DNA of 64,000 bases from Candidatus Obscuribacterales bacterium (GTDB lineage: Bacteria; Cyanobacteriota; Vampirovibrionia; Obscuribacterales; Obscuribacteraceae), in the NCBI GenBank assembly GCA_019750335.1, contig JAIEOQ010000001.1, forward strand, positions 124,001-188,000, in the 5' to 3' direction. The position numbers were made by a program, and so were the translations under genes. Below the pieces are notes generated by a model. That model was given only the letters and a program-made list of their open reading frames with translations. It was not told the origin of the DNA and made no database searches. Each line of letters begins with the position of its first letter. Position 1 is the stretch's first letter. Positions 36,440-44,295 of this stretch are shown in pieces.

Positions 36440-37990
36440 ATGGAAACAACAAAAATGGATCCCAACTCCGAACTGTTAGAACGACGCAAGCAAGCCCTTT
36501 CGACAAATCAGGCTAGTGTGGAAAAACGGCGTGAGAAGGGATTGCTTCTTGCTCGTGAGCGTATAGAAAAGTTAGTGGATCCCGGCTCCTTTTTTGAAAT
36601 TGATCGTTACGCTTTGCATCAGTGCCGCAATTTCGATATGGATAATAAAAAATCCTATGGTGATGGAGTGGTCACCGGACAGGCGCTGATTGACGGTCGT
36701 CCGGTTTACATTTTTGCTCATGATCCCACTTATTTAGGTGGCGCTCTTGGCGAAGTTTTTGCACGCAAAGTCTGCAAAATTATGGATTTGGCCAAGCAAG
36801 CCGGTTGCCCGGTAATTGGTTTGAATGAAAGCGGCGGAGCGAGAATTCAAGAGGGCGTCAGCAGCTTGGCTGGCTATGCCGATATTTTCTATCGCAATGT
36901 TTTTTGTTCTGGTTTGATTCCGCAAATTTCAGTAATTTACGGACCTTGTGCCGGTGGTGCGGTGTATAGTCCCGCGGTCACTGACTTTACGGTAATGGTG
37001 CGCGATCAGTCATATATGTTTATCACTGGTCCGGAAATTGTCAAAACTGTAACTGGTGAAGATGTCAGCTTTGAGCAGCTCGGCGGCGCAGTTGTGCACA
37101 ACGAAACCAGCGGAGTCGCTCATTTCATGGCTGAAGACGAAGAGGATTCCTTTTGGTATGTAAGAACTTTGCTTTCTTATTTACCAAACAACAATTTGGA
37201 ATCACCGCCTTTCGTTGCCAATGAAGATAGTGAACCGGAGTCGATGCAAGAGCTTGATACGCTGGTTCCCGTTGATCCGAGCAAGCCTTATGACATGCAC
37301 AAAGTAATTGAAAAAATTGTTGATCGCGACAGTTTCTTTCCGGTGGCCGAATCTTTTGCCAAAAATTTGATCACTGGCTTTGCCCGTCTTTCCGGTCATG
37401 TAGTCGGTCTGGTTGCTAATCAGCCAAAAGTGTTGGCTGGAGTTTTGGACATTGATGCTTCGGTTAAAGGTGCGCGTTTTGTGCGTTTTTGTGACGCGTT
37501 CAATATTCCGATTTTGACTTTAGTCGATGTGCCAGGTTATCTGCCTGGTAAAAAACAAGAGCATATGGGAATCATTCGTCATGGTGCTAAGTTGCTTTAC
37601 GCTTATTGCGAAGCTTCAGTACCTAAATTGACTGTGATTACGCGCAAGGCTTACGGTGGTGCTTTTGACGTACTTGGTTCAAAGAATGTCGGCGGCGATT
37701 TGAATTTGGCCTGGCCAACCGCTGAAGTTGCCGTAATTGGCGCGGAAGGTGCAGTAAACATCCTTTATCGGCGGGAGCTGGTTGGTCCGGAGAAAGAGCA
37801 AAAGTCGGCTAAGTTTATTCAAGAGTATCGCACTCGTTTTGCTAATCCCTATGTTGCTGCCGAACGTGGTTATATCGACGATGTGATTTTACCGAGCGAA
37901 ACACGCCAGCGTTTAGCAGCATTTCTAAATGTGCAGCAAAATAAACGAATAGAACGGCCGGCACGAAAGCACGGCAATATTCCTTTGTAA
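36440..37990 (+). CDS. Acyl-CoA carboxylase carboxyltransferase subunit (propionyl-CoA carboxylase beta / methylmalonyl-CoA decarboxylase alpha type)
   Basis: The 516-residue protein has the two crotonase-like halves of biotin-dependent carboxyltransferases. Landmarks are GVVTGQALIDGRPVYIFAHD, GLNESGGARIQEGVSSLAGY, YGPCAGGAVYSPAVTDF, GARFVRFCDAFNIPILTLVDVPGYLPG and RKAYGGAFDVLGSKN. It transfers carboxyl groups between carboxybiotin and propionyl- or acetyl-CoA. The biotin carboxylase and biotin carrier genes are not adjacent. The B12-domain protein at 10544-10975 suggests a methylmalonyl-CoA route. GGAAG lies nine bases before the ATG. Confidence 0.92.
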   Translation: METTKMDPNSELLERRKQALSTNQASVEKRREKGLLLARERIEKLVDPGSFFEIDRYALHQCRNFDMDNKKSYGDGVVTGQALIDGRPVYIFAHDPTYLGGALGEVFARKVCKIMDLAKQAGCPVIGLNESGGARIQEGVSSLAGYADIFYRNVFCSGLIPQISVIYGPCAGGAVYSPAVTDFTVMVRDQSYMFITGPEIVKTVTGEDVSFEQLGGAVVHNETSGVAHFMAEDEEDSFWYVRTLLSYLPNNNLESPPFVANEDSEPESMQELDTLVPVDPSKPYDMHKVIEKIVDRDSFFPVAESFAKNLITGFARLSGHVVGLVANQPKVLAGVLDIDASVKGARFVRFCDAFNIPILTLVDVPGYLPGKKQEHMGIIRHGAKLLYAYCEASVPKLTVITRKAYGGAFDVLGSKNVGGDLNLAWPTAEVAVIGAEGAVNILYRRELVGPEKEQKSAKFIQEYRTRFANPYVAAERGYIDDVILPSETRQRLAAFLNVQQNKRIERPARKHGNIPL

Positions 37991-37992
37991 GA

Positions 37993-38718
37993 TTAAATTT
38001 GCGGGCGTGGGGCGCCGAATTTTTTCTTGCTTAAGTCAGGATGAACCAGGCGGATTCCATGTAAATCAAGAGAGCCGTCCGGCGTCTGGCTCGTTTTCTC
38101 GCTTATCTCAAGCAGATTCAAGGGAACGCCTAATTTTGGCCAAATTGATTCGTAGTGAGAAAGAGTATCGTCGGCTTTTGTTTTTTTGCGGACATATTCC
38201 AAAACTTCGTTTGGAAAAGGATCCGGATAACACAAAAATAGCCCGCTTAACCCTTGAATTAAAGCCGCTCGTTGCAGGAATTCATTCATGTTACGCAGAA
38301 AATCGAACTGTCCTTTTGGTCGATTACTGTCTGCATAGTGTGCGGCGGCGAGCAGGCGTGATTTCTGATCTAAAAAGAAAAGGTCAAACTCCGGCAGCTT
38401 GGTTTTCTGTATAAAACCTTTGGTTGCCATGTAGACTTCGACACGACTTGTACAAGAAAGTGCGTTCCACAATTTTATCTGACGGTTGTAAAGCCCGGTT
38501 CCGTGCGCTAAACCAAAAAAATCAATGCTGATAAAGTTGGCAACCGCAAGAACGGTTTGGGGAATATCCGTGCTGACGGCTTCCAGGCTCATATTCTTGC
38601 AGGCATTGATTACGTCTTGCGGGCGAAAATTGCGCGGCGAGTGAGTAATCGCGTCCGGCGAGAATCCTTCAACATTTTTGATGCTGAGGCGTAAAGTAAA
38701 ATCAGGTCTTTTAGGCAT
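37993..38718 (-). CDS. Hypothetical protein, 241 residues
   Basis: No family recognised. The protein is soluble, without signal peptide, and mixed alpha/beta. A segment FDLFFLDQKSRLLAAAHYAD and charged helices after it are reminiscent of nuclease-like cores, but no complete motif can be shown. The ORF is open over 726 bases with codon use like its neighbours, and its stop is two bases from the convergent carboxyltransferase stop, a spacing typical of this genome. I therefore take it as real. Confidence 0.6.
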   Translation of the reverse strand: MPKRPDFTLRLSIKNVEGFSPDAITHSPRNFRPQDVINACKNMSLEAVSTDIPQTVLAVANFISIDFFGLAHGTGLYNRQIKLWNALSCTSRVEVYMATKGFIQKTKLPEFDLFFLDQKSRLLAAAHYADSNRPKGQFDFLRNMNEFLQRAALIQGLSGLFLCYPDPFPNEVLEYVRKKTKADDTLSHYESIWPKLGVPLNLLEISEKTSQTPDGSLDLHGIRLVHPDLSKKKFGAPRPQI

Positions 38719-38902
38719 GATACGTTGAAAAGTGCGTTGGGCGGGCTTTTTCGATTTTAGTAGCTGATTAATCGCATAAGCATATCAGCCACAATGAATT
38801 GATGAAGATCCTTCTTCCGAATTAGCTGACGGTATGTAAGTAAATTAGGTAAACTGTGGATTAGCATTACTTTTTTACTAGAACCGATTATTGATCTAAT
38901 CA

Positions 38903-39472
38903 ATGACACTATTATCTCGTACACCTTCTCAAACTGCGGCAGTTCGTACTTTATTGGAGCTCAAAAAGGGCAGCAAGGGAGCCCTTGACGAGTTCATCTG
39001 GCAAAATCAAGAGCATTTCTATTGTGTGGCTTTTATTGCCACTCTCGAACCTGATATTGCCGAACAAATTACGATCAGTGCTTTTCAGGCAGCAATTGCC
39101 GCTATTCGGCAAATTAATCCGAAAGAATTTAATCAGGATTATGTGCATGAATGGCTTATGGGGCTAATTGTTGATGCTACGGCTGCGTACCATGCTCAAA
39201 CTTCCCCCATGCCAGCTGGCAGCATTACGGATCCGACCGTTGACGGTTCGTCGCAAATGGATTGGGAAACAACAGTTATTCTTGGGACGCAAAGAGTAAA
39301 AAGATGCATCAGCAGCTTGCCGGAAGAGCAAAAAAAGGTTTTCATACTGCGCCATCAGCTGGGTTTAAGTCTTACCCAGATAGCGGTAGTTCTAAACGTA
39401 CATCAGGATAATGTTATGGCCTGGTTACATAGGGCTAGGGTGCAGGTGGTTAAGTGTCTGGGACGCGGGTAA
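38903..39472 (+). CDS. Sigma-70-like regulator (ECF-type, weak region 2, region 4 present)
   Basis: The 189-residue protein ends with a clear sigma region 4: CISSLPEEQKKVFILRHQLGLSLTQIAVVLNVHQDNVMAWLHRARVQV, a helix-turn-helix as in ECF factors. The N-terminal 100 residues have helical content placed where region 2 should be (EFIWQNQEHFYCVAFI), but with poor conservation. It is followed 31 bases later by a gene starting with an anti-sigma zinc finger, the normal order for a sigma/anti-sigma pair. Confidence 0.75.
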   Translation: MTLLSRTPSQTAAVRTLLELKKGSKGALDEFIWQNQEHFYCVAFIATLEPDIAEQITISAFQAAIAAIRQINPKEFNQDYVHEWLMGLIVDATAAYHAQTSPMPAGSITDPTVDGSSQMDWETTVILGTQRVKRCISSLPEEQKKVFILRHQLGLSLTQIAVVLNVHQDNVMAWLHRARVQVVKCLGRG

Positions 39473-39503
39473 ATTAATATTTGGGTTCGTTTGGTGTTGA
39501 GGA

Positions 39504-42500
39504 ATGACTATTAACTGCAGTCGATTTAGATTTCTTATCCAGCAGCGTTTTGATATGGAGCTTGCGCCTCAAGATGAACGAATGGTTCTGCAGCATCTTG
39601 ATTCCTGTGACTCATGCTCTCGGTTCTATCATCAGATCGACCAAGTCACTCAAGTGGCAAAGGATACAGCGCTCCCTGACGAATGCCTACCGGGCAACTC
39701 AGAAGCATTCGCGAGAAAAATTATGCAGGAACTACCGCCGACTAAGCCCAATTTTATAAGCACCCTAAAAAATCTGATTTCTAAAATTGGAAAAAAAGAT
39801 TCGTCTGCTTCTCAGTCCAAAGGTGGTGGCTTTCCTCATATCAGCCGACAATCCGTTTCTTCGGAAGCTGAAGCGTCAGCTCGTAATATGACGGCAACTC
39901 AAGAAGAAGAAATGCTGGCTACCAGCGTACGATTGAAAAGTCTCTCTAAAATTCAACCGTCAAGCGAGTCTGAGCAAGTCAATTTACAAGCTCTTTCGCT
40001 TTCTCAAAAATTTGGAGTCGAAATACCGGCACGTAGCTCCCAAGATGGTCCATTAACTTTGGCGGAGTCTATTCGTCGTCAAGTTCAAGAGCAAGTTCAA
40101 CCGCCATCCGGAGTAGTGGAGCAAGCCCCGGCTGATTTCGTTCAAGAGTCAGATCCGGCAAGTCAACCAATGATTGGCCAATGGGGTGCTAATTCATCAG
40201 TAGTTGATAGCGGAAGTTGGCAGGTCCAGAGTCAGCCGCAAACGTCACCTGTACAAGACGACGGCTGGGGCGCACCGCCAGTGCAGCCGCAAGCATCACC
40301 GATTCAAGATGGTTGGGGAGCGCCGCCAGTGCAGCCGCAAACGTCACCTGTGCAAGACGATGGTTGGGGAGCACCGCCAGCTCAGCCGCAAACATCGCCA
40401 ATTCAAAACGATGGTTGGGGCGCACCTCCCGCTCAGCCGCAAACATCACCAATTCAAAACGATGGTTGGGGAGCACCGCCAGCTCAGCCGCAAACATCGC
40501 CAATTCAAAACGATGGTTGGGGAGTACCGCCCGCTCAGCCGCAAACATCGCCAATTCAAAACGATGGTTGGGGCGCACCGCCAGCTCAGCCGCAAACATC
40601 GCCAATTCAAAACGATGGTTGGGGAGCACCGCCAGCTCAGCCGCAAGCATCACCAATTCAAGACGATGGTTGGGGCGCACCGCCAGCTCAGCCGCAAGCG
40701 GCTTCAGCTGAGGATGCATCTTGGTCTGAGGAGAGTGAACAAATTCAAACCGGTATGTGGAAAGCCTTTTCGCTTGAAGATTCAGGCTTAGGATCAACGG
40801 CGAGTAAAGCCATACCGCCGACGCCTAAACCGGCGCCAGCGCCCAGTGTTGAACCTGTGGCTGAGCATTATGAAATGTCCATCCAAGAGAAACTTTCTTT
40901 GCAAAGAAAGCAGCAAGGACAAATGTTTGCTGCTCCGGAGCCACCAGCGCCGGTTTCTAGTTTCACATCTATTGAACCGCCGACGGTACCAATTCCCGGG
41001 TCGGAATCAACAATGATGGATCGCCTCACAAATATTTTGGGCGACAGTATTACTGAGATGGCTCAAGAAATGCCGACACCCGGAGACGTTGCCGAACTCC
41101 AAGTTCCGGTGCCTGAGCCAATGGTTCCGCCGCCGCCTACTGCTCCGGTTGTTCCGGAAGCCCCGCCGGTTTCTGAGCAACCAACGGCCGACTTCAGTAG
41201 CTATGAAATGTCCATTCAAGAGCGCAAGCAATTGGCTGCCAATATTTCAACACCGGCACCAGCACCGGTTCCGATTGATGAACTGCCGGCACCCTTGCCG
41301 CCTGCTGCGCCGGAGTTACCTGTTAGTTCCGACTTGAAACAACCGGATATACAACCGGTTTCACTTAATCGTCGGCAAGCAACACCAGTGCCTCGTCCAG
41401 CTAATCCATCCGTAGCTATGCCTCCGCCACCACAAGGTGCTTCTAATATCCGTCCTGTGGGACGAGGTGATTTAGCTCAACCGCTGGCAAAGCCTGAAGT
41501 TTCACCACCGCCGGTGGAAACCGCTCCTATAGCGGCTCCGCCTCCTGTAACGGCTGCGCCTTCTGCGCCCTCAGTGCCGCCGGCTCCTCCGGTTGTTCAA
41601 GAAACCAAAAGAGAGATGCCGGTACCGCCAGCTAAACCTCCGCTTCCGGGAAGACCGGGTAGACCGCCGGTTCCACCCCCATCGCCAGTTCCGCAGAGCA
41701 CTGCCGATAGTGGTGGTCTGAAAAAGCTTGACGATAAAGATATGGATCGAATCTTTAGAAAGCTTGGTGTAAAAGAGTCTGAGCTATCAGCAGCGCAAGC
41801 CAATGTTGCTGAGCAACAAGCTGCGCCTCTTGCTGCTCCTGCGGAAACCAGCCAACCTCCAGCACCAATGGAGATAAAGGCAACGCCGGCTCCGCCACCG
41901 CCTCCTCCATTACCGCCTGTTAGCCAACCAGCTCCAGTGCCGTCTCCCCCGCCGATTCCGGCTAAACAGGCGTTACCGCCGCCAGTACCGCCTGTGATCA
42001 ATGCGGTTACACCTACACCTTCACCGATACCGATGAAAACTCCATTGCCGCCGCCGGTACCGCCGGCGCCAAAAGCGAGCGCCACTTCGGGACAACAGGG
42101 GCTATTTAAGAATATTGATGATGCCGCTGTTGACAAAATATTTGACAACTTGGGTGTAAAAGAGTCTAAACAACCGGTTCCTAAAGTAAATGTGCGAGAA
42201 GCGGTTCAATCAATACGCAGCGCCGCCGTGGAAACAGGTGTTGTTGCTACTCCGGCGCCGAAAATAGCTGGTATCGACCGTTTGGATGCCAAAATCGAGA
42301 CAACCCATGATAGTGGTACCGGAAAAATATCCAGTATCGGTAAGTTTCTACTCGATCAGCAAGACCAGCAACAGATCGGTAAGCTTTCTCAAGCTAACTT
42401 AAATGAAAGCAAAGTGCGTGTGCTGACGTTAGAAGCTGCAGACGAAATTTATAAGTTGTTGAATCATGTGGCTTCTTTGCCTGGTGTTGTCGGCTCTTCT

Positions 42501-42779
42501 ATTGTTGGACATGACGGTATTCCGATTGCTAATAATTTACCGCAAGAATATGATCCGGAGTCTATCGGTGCCTTAGCTCTGGGTGTTTATTTCAGCACTA
42601 CCAACAGTATCCGCAAGATGGGTCACAACCATGTGCACCAGCTTGTAGCTAAGTCTCCGTCCGGTTATTTGATCATTGCTGATTTTGGTGGCGGGATTTT
42701 GATTACAGTCAGCTCCGGGCAGCATACTGAGCAGCTCATTCCTTTAATGCGAAGCATCACTCAATTGGTAGCACAATAA
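39504..42779 (+). CDS. Anti-sigma zinc-finger / proline-rich repeat / Roadblock-LC7 fusion protein
   Basis: Residues 1-50 form an anti-sigma-type zinc finger (C5, H31, C35, C38 in QHLDSCDSC). Residues about 245-396 are nine near-identical 17-residue repeats of PQTSPIQNDGWGAPPAQ type. Long Pro/Ala linkers follow, with short repeated helices: YEMSIQE occurs twice (near 456 and 570), and DxxMDxIFxxLGVKES twice (near 750 and 880). The last 115 residues are a Roadblock/LC7 domain (KVRVLTLEAADEIYKLLNH, GVVGSSIVGHDGIPIANN, GGGILITVSS), a family that binds small GTPases. There is no transmembrane helix. It probably restrains the preceding sigma factor and links it to a GTPase or polarity system. The combination is unusual. 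Confidence 0.85.
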   Translation: MTINCSRFRFLIQQRFDMELAPQDERMVLQHLDSCDSCSRFYHQIDQVTQVAKDTALPDECLPGNSEAFARKIMQELPPTKPNFISTLKNLISKIGKKDSSASQSKGGGFPHISRQSVSSEAEASARNMTATQEEEMLATSVRLKSLSKIQPSSESEQVNLQALSLSQKFGVEIPARSSQDGPLTLAESIRRQVQEQVQPPSGVVEQAPADFVQESDPASQPMIGQWGANSSVVDSGSWQVQSQPQTSPVQDDGWGAPPVQPQASPIQDGWGAPPVQPQTSPVQDDGWGAPPAQPQTSPIQNDGWGAPPAQPQTSPIQNDGWGAPPAQPQTSPIQNDGWGVPPAQPQTSPIQNDGWGAPPAQPQTSPIQNDGWGAPPAQPQASPIQDDGWGAPPAQPQAASAEDASWSEESEQIQTGMWKAFSLEDSGLGSTASKAIPPTPKPAPAPSVEPVAEHYEMSIQEKLSLQRKQQGQMFAAPEPPAPVSSFTSIEPPTVPIPGSESTMMDRLTNILGDSITEMAQEMPTPGDVAELQVPVPEPMVPPPPTAPVVPEAPPVSEQPTADFSSYEMSIQERKQLAANISTPAPAPVPIDELPAPLPPAAPELPVSSDLKQPDIQPVSLNRRQATPVPRPANPSVAMPPPPQGASNIRPVGRGDLAQPLAKPEVSPPPVETAPIAAPPPVTAAPSAPSVPPAPPVVQETKREMPVPPAKPPLPGRPGRPPVPPPSPVPQSTADSGGLKKLDDKDMDRIFRKLGVKESELSAAQANVAEQQAAPLAAPAETSQPPAPMEIKATPAPPPPPPLPPVSQPAPVPSPPPIPAKQALPPPVPPVINAVTPTPSPIPMKTPLPPPVPPAPKASATSGQQGLFKNIDDAAVDKIFDNLGVKESKQPVPKVNVREAVQSIRSAAVETGVVATPAPKIAGIDRLDAKIETTHDSGTGKISSIGKFLLDQQDQQQIGKLSQANLNESKVRVLTLEAADEIYKLLNHVASLPGVVGSSIVGHDGIPIANNLPQEYDPESIGALALGVYFSTTNSIRKMGHNHVHQLVAKSPSGYLIIADFGGGILITVSSGQHTEQLIPLMRSITQLVAQ
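40236..40691 (+). repeat. Tandem repeat: nine copies of a 51-bp coding unit (one copy 48 bp)
   Basis: The array is 456 bases (8 x 51 + 48) and in frame. Units encode PQxSPxQxDGWGxPPxQ. Copies 4-8 are nearly identical at the DNA level, while the first and last copies differ, as expected of recent expansion by unequal recombination or slippage. The second copy lacks one codon. Confidence 0.95.
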
Positions 42780-42783
42780 TCAT

Positions 42784-44295
42784 ATGAAGCTTGATTTAGA
42801 GTCCGCGTCTCTTTCGCGTATTAAGGCGGATCTTCTCGTTTTAGGTTTGTTCCAAGATGAGGATGTTCGCGCGACAATTGAAAAACTTGATCCCGATTTC
42901 CCGGCTCAATTTTTAGATCATATTGCGCAAATGTGCCAGGAAGAGCTATTCAAATGTAAAAACAAAGAGAGCATCAGCTTCTTCTGCTCCGGGCAAATTG
43001 GCGCACGAAAGCTCGTTCTTGTTGGATTAGGCAAAAGTTGTGATTACAAAATTGCATCCGTAAGAAAAACAGTCGCTAATCTTGCTCGGATGTTTGGTGC
43101 TAAAGAATCCTGTCGACATTTGATTTTGCAGTTGCGCATGGACGGGCAGTCCGATATGTTGCGGGCGGCTGTTGAAGGCTGGTTTTTGGGCTCGTACAAC
43201 TTTTTGAATTATAAAAAAGTAGCCGAAGACGGATTCTCTCCTTCCCTTAAAACAGAACGTCTGACTTTTATTGATCAAAAAATGGGTAAGGAAGAATTTT
43301 TGCGTCTTTGTGAAGAGGGGCGGACCATCGCTGAAAGCACAAACTTTGCTCGCGATTTAATTGCCGAGCCTGCTTGCGTTATGACTCCGTCACGTTTAGC
43401 TGAAGCCGCTCAATCCTTGGTGTCGGCTTCGGTGGAATGTCGTGTTTTGGAAGTCGAAGATGTTGCCGCTATGGGCATGGGCGCTTATATCGGCGTAGCT
43501 AAAGGTTCTCATGAACCGCTTAAATTTATCAGCTTGAAGTATGCTCCGGCAAACGCCAGAAAAACAATAACTTTGATTGGTAAAGGAATTACATTCGATT
43601 CCGGCGGATTGTCCTTAAAAACTGCTGTCGGTATGGAAAAAATGAAGCATGATATGTCCGGTGCTGCCGCTGTTCTTGGCGCTATCCGTGCTGTAAGCGA
43701 ATTGCATGCACCAATAGCGGTGCATGTTCTGATTGCTGCTTGTGAAAATATGCCTGGCGGTGGAGCTTTGCGTCCTGGGGATGTGCTTACATCCATGAAC
43801 GGTAAAACTATTGAAGTGAATAATACGGATGCTGAAGGCAGGCTTACCTTGGCCGATGCTCTTTGTTATGCCGGCAAAGAAAAAACCGATGCAATAATCG
43901 ATATTGCCACTCTCACCGGTGCTGTAGTTTCGGCCCTAGGCAGAGCGGCGGCGGCGATTATGGGTAACGATCAAATATTGATTGAAAAAATGATTACTGC
44001 CGGTGAAAAAAGCGGTGAAAAATATTGGCAGTTGCCGATGTTTGATGAATACAAGGATAGCTTAAAAAGCGATATTGCCGATTTGAAAAACGCCGGTTCT
44101 CGTGGCGAAGCCGGAACGGCATCGGCGGCTTTGTTCTTAAAAGAGTTTGTTGACGGAGTGCCCTGGGCTCATCTAGATATTGCCGGCACTGCCTGGCAAG
44201 AGAAAGAAAAAGATGAGCTTAACCGCGGCGGTGTAGCTTTTGGTGTGCGCAGCCTCAGTTACTTTTTGCTTTTTGAAGCGGCGAATAACAACTAA
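42784..44295 (+). CDS. pepA: Leucyl aminopeptidase (M17, PepA)
   Basis: The 503-residue enzyme carries the M17 signature NTDAEGRLTLADAL (metal and catalytic Arg). The first metal-site lysine segment is IGKGITFDSGGLSLK, and MKHDMSGAAAVLGA follows. The N-terminal 170 residues are the macro-like PepA N-domain. The family forms hexamers that cleave N-terminal leucine with two metal ions. It begins four bases after the Roadblock-protein stop and overlaps the convergent DUF4388 gene by four bases (CTAA). Confidence 0.95.
   Translation: MKLDLESASLSRIKADLLVLGLFQDEDVRATIEKLDPDFPAQFLDHIAQMCQEELFKCKNKESISFFCSGQIGARKLVLVGLGKSCDYKIASVRKTVANLARMFGAKESCRHLILQLRMDGQSDMLRAAVEGWFLGSYNFLNYKKVAEDGFSPSLKTERLTFIDQKMGKEEFLRLCEEGRTIAESTNFARDLIAEPACVMTPSRLAEAAQSLVSASVECRVLEVEDVAAMGMGAYIGVAKGSHEPLKFISLKYAPANARKTITLIGKGITFDSGGLSLKTAVGMEKMKHDMSGAAAVLGAIRAVSELHAPIAVHVLIAACENMPGGGALRPGDVLTSMNGKTIEVNNTDAEGRLTLADALCYAGKEKTDAIIDIATLTGAVVSALGRAAAAIMGNDQILIEKMITAGEKSGEKYWQLPMFDEYKDSLKSDIADLKNAGSRGEAGTASAALFLKEFVDGVPWAHLDIAGTAWQEKEKDELNRGGVAFGVRSLSYFLLFEAANNN

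Noticed and set aside
38007..38414. 135-residue plus-strand ORF opposite the hypothetical gene
   Set aside because: Shorter than the opposing 241-residue frame, with no ribosome site and no stop-to-stop fit with its neighbours.
40236..40691. CRISPR-like direct repeats
   Set aside because: The units are contiguous, in frame and have no spacers; they are a protein repeat.
40189..40797. Long ORFs in the other frames and on the minus strand over the repeat array
   Set aside because: They arise from the 51-bp periodicity, have no ribosome sites and lie wholly inside the Roadblock-protein gene.
41597..42148. 183-residue Gly/Thr-rich ORF on the minus strand
   Set aside because: It is the antisense shadow of the proline-rich linker of the protein at 39504-42779; Pro codons read backwards give Gly.
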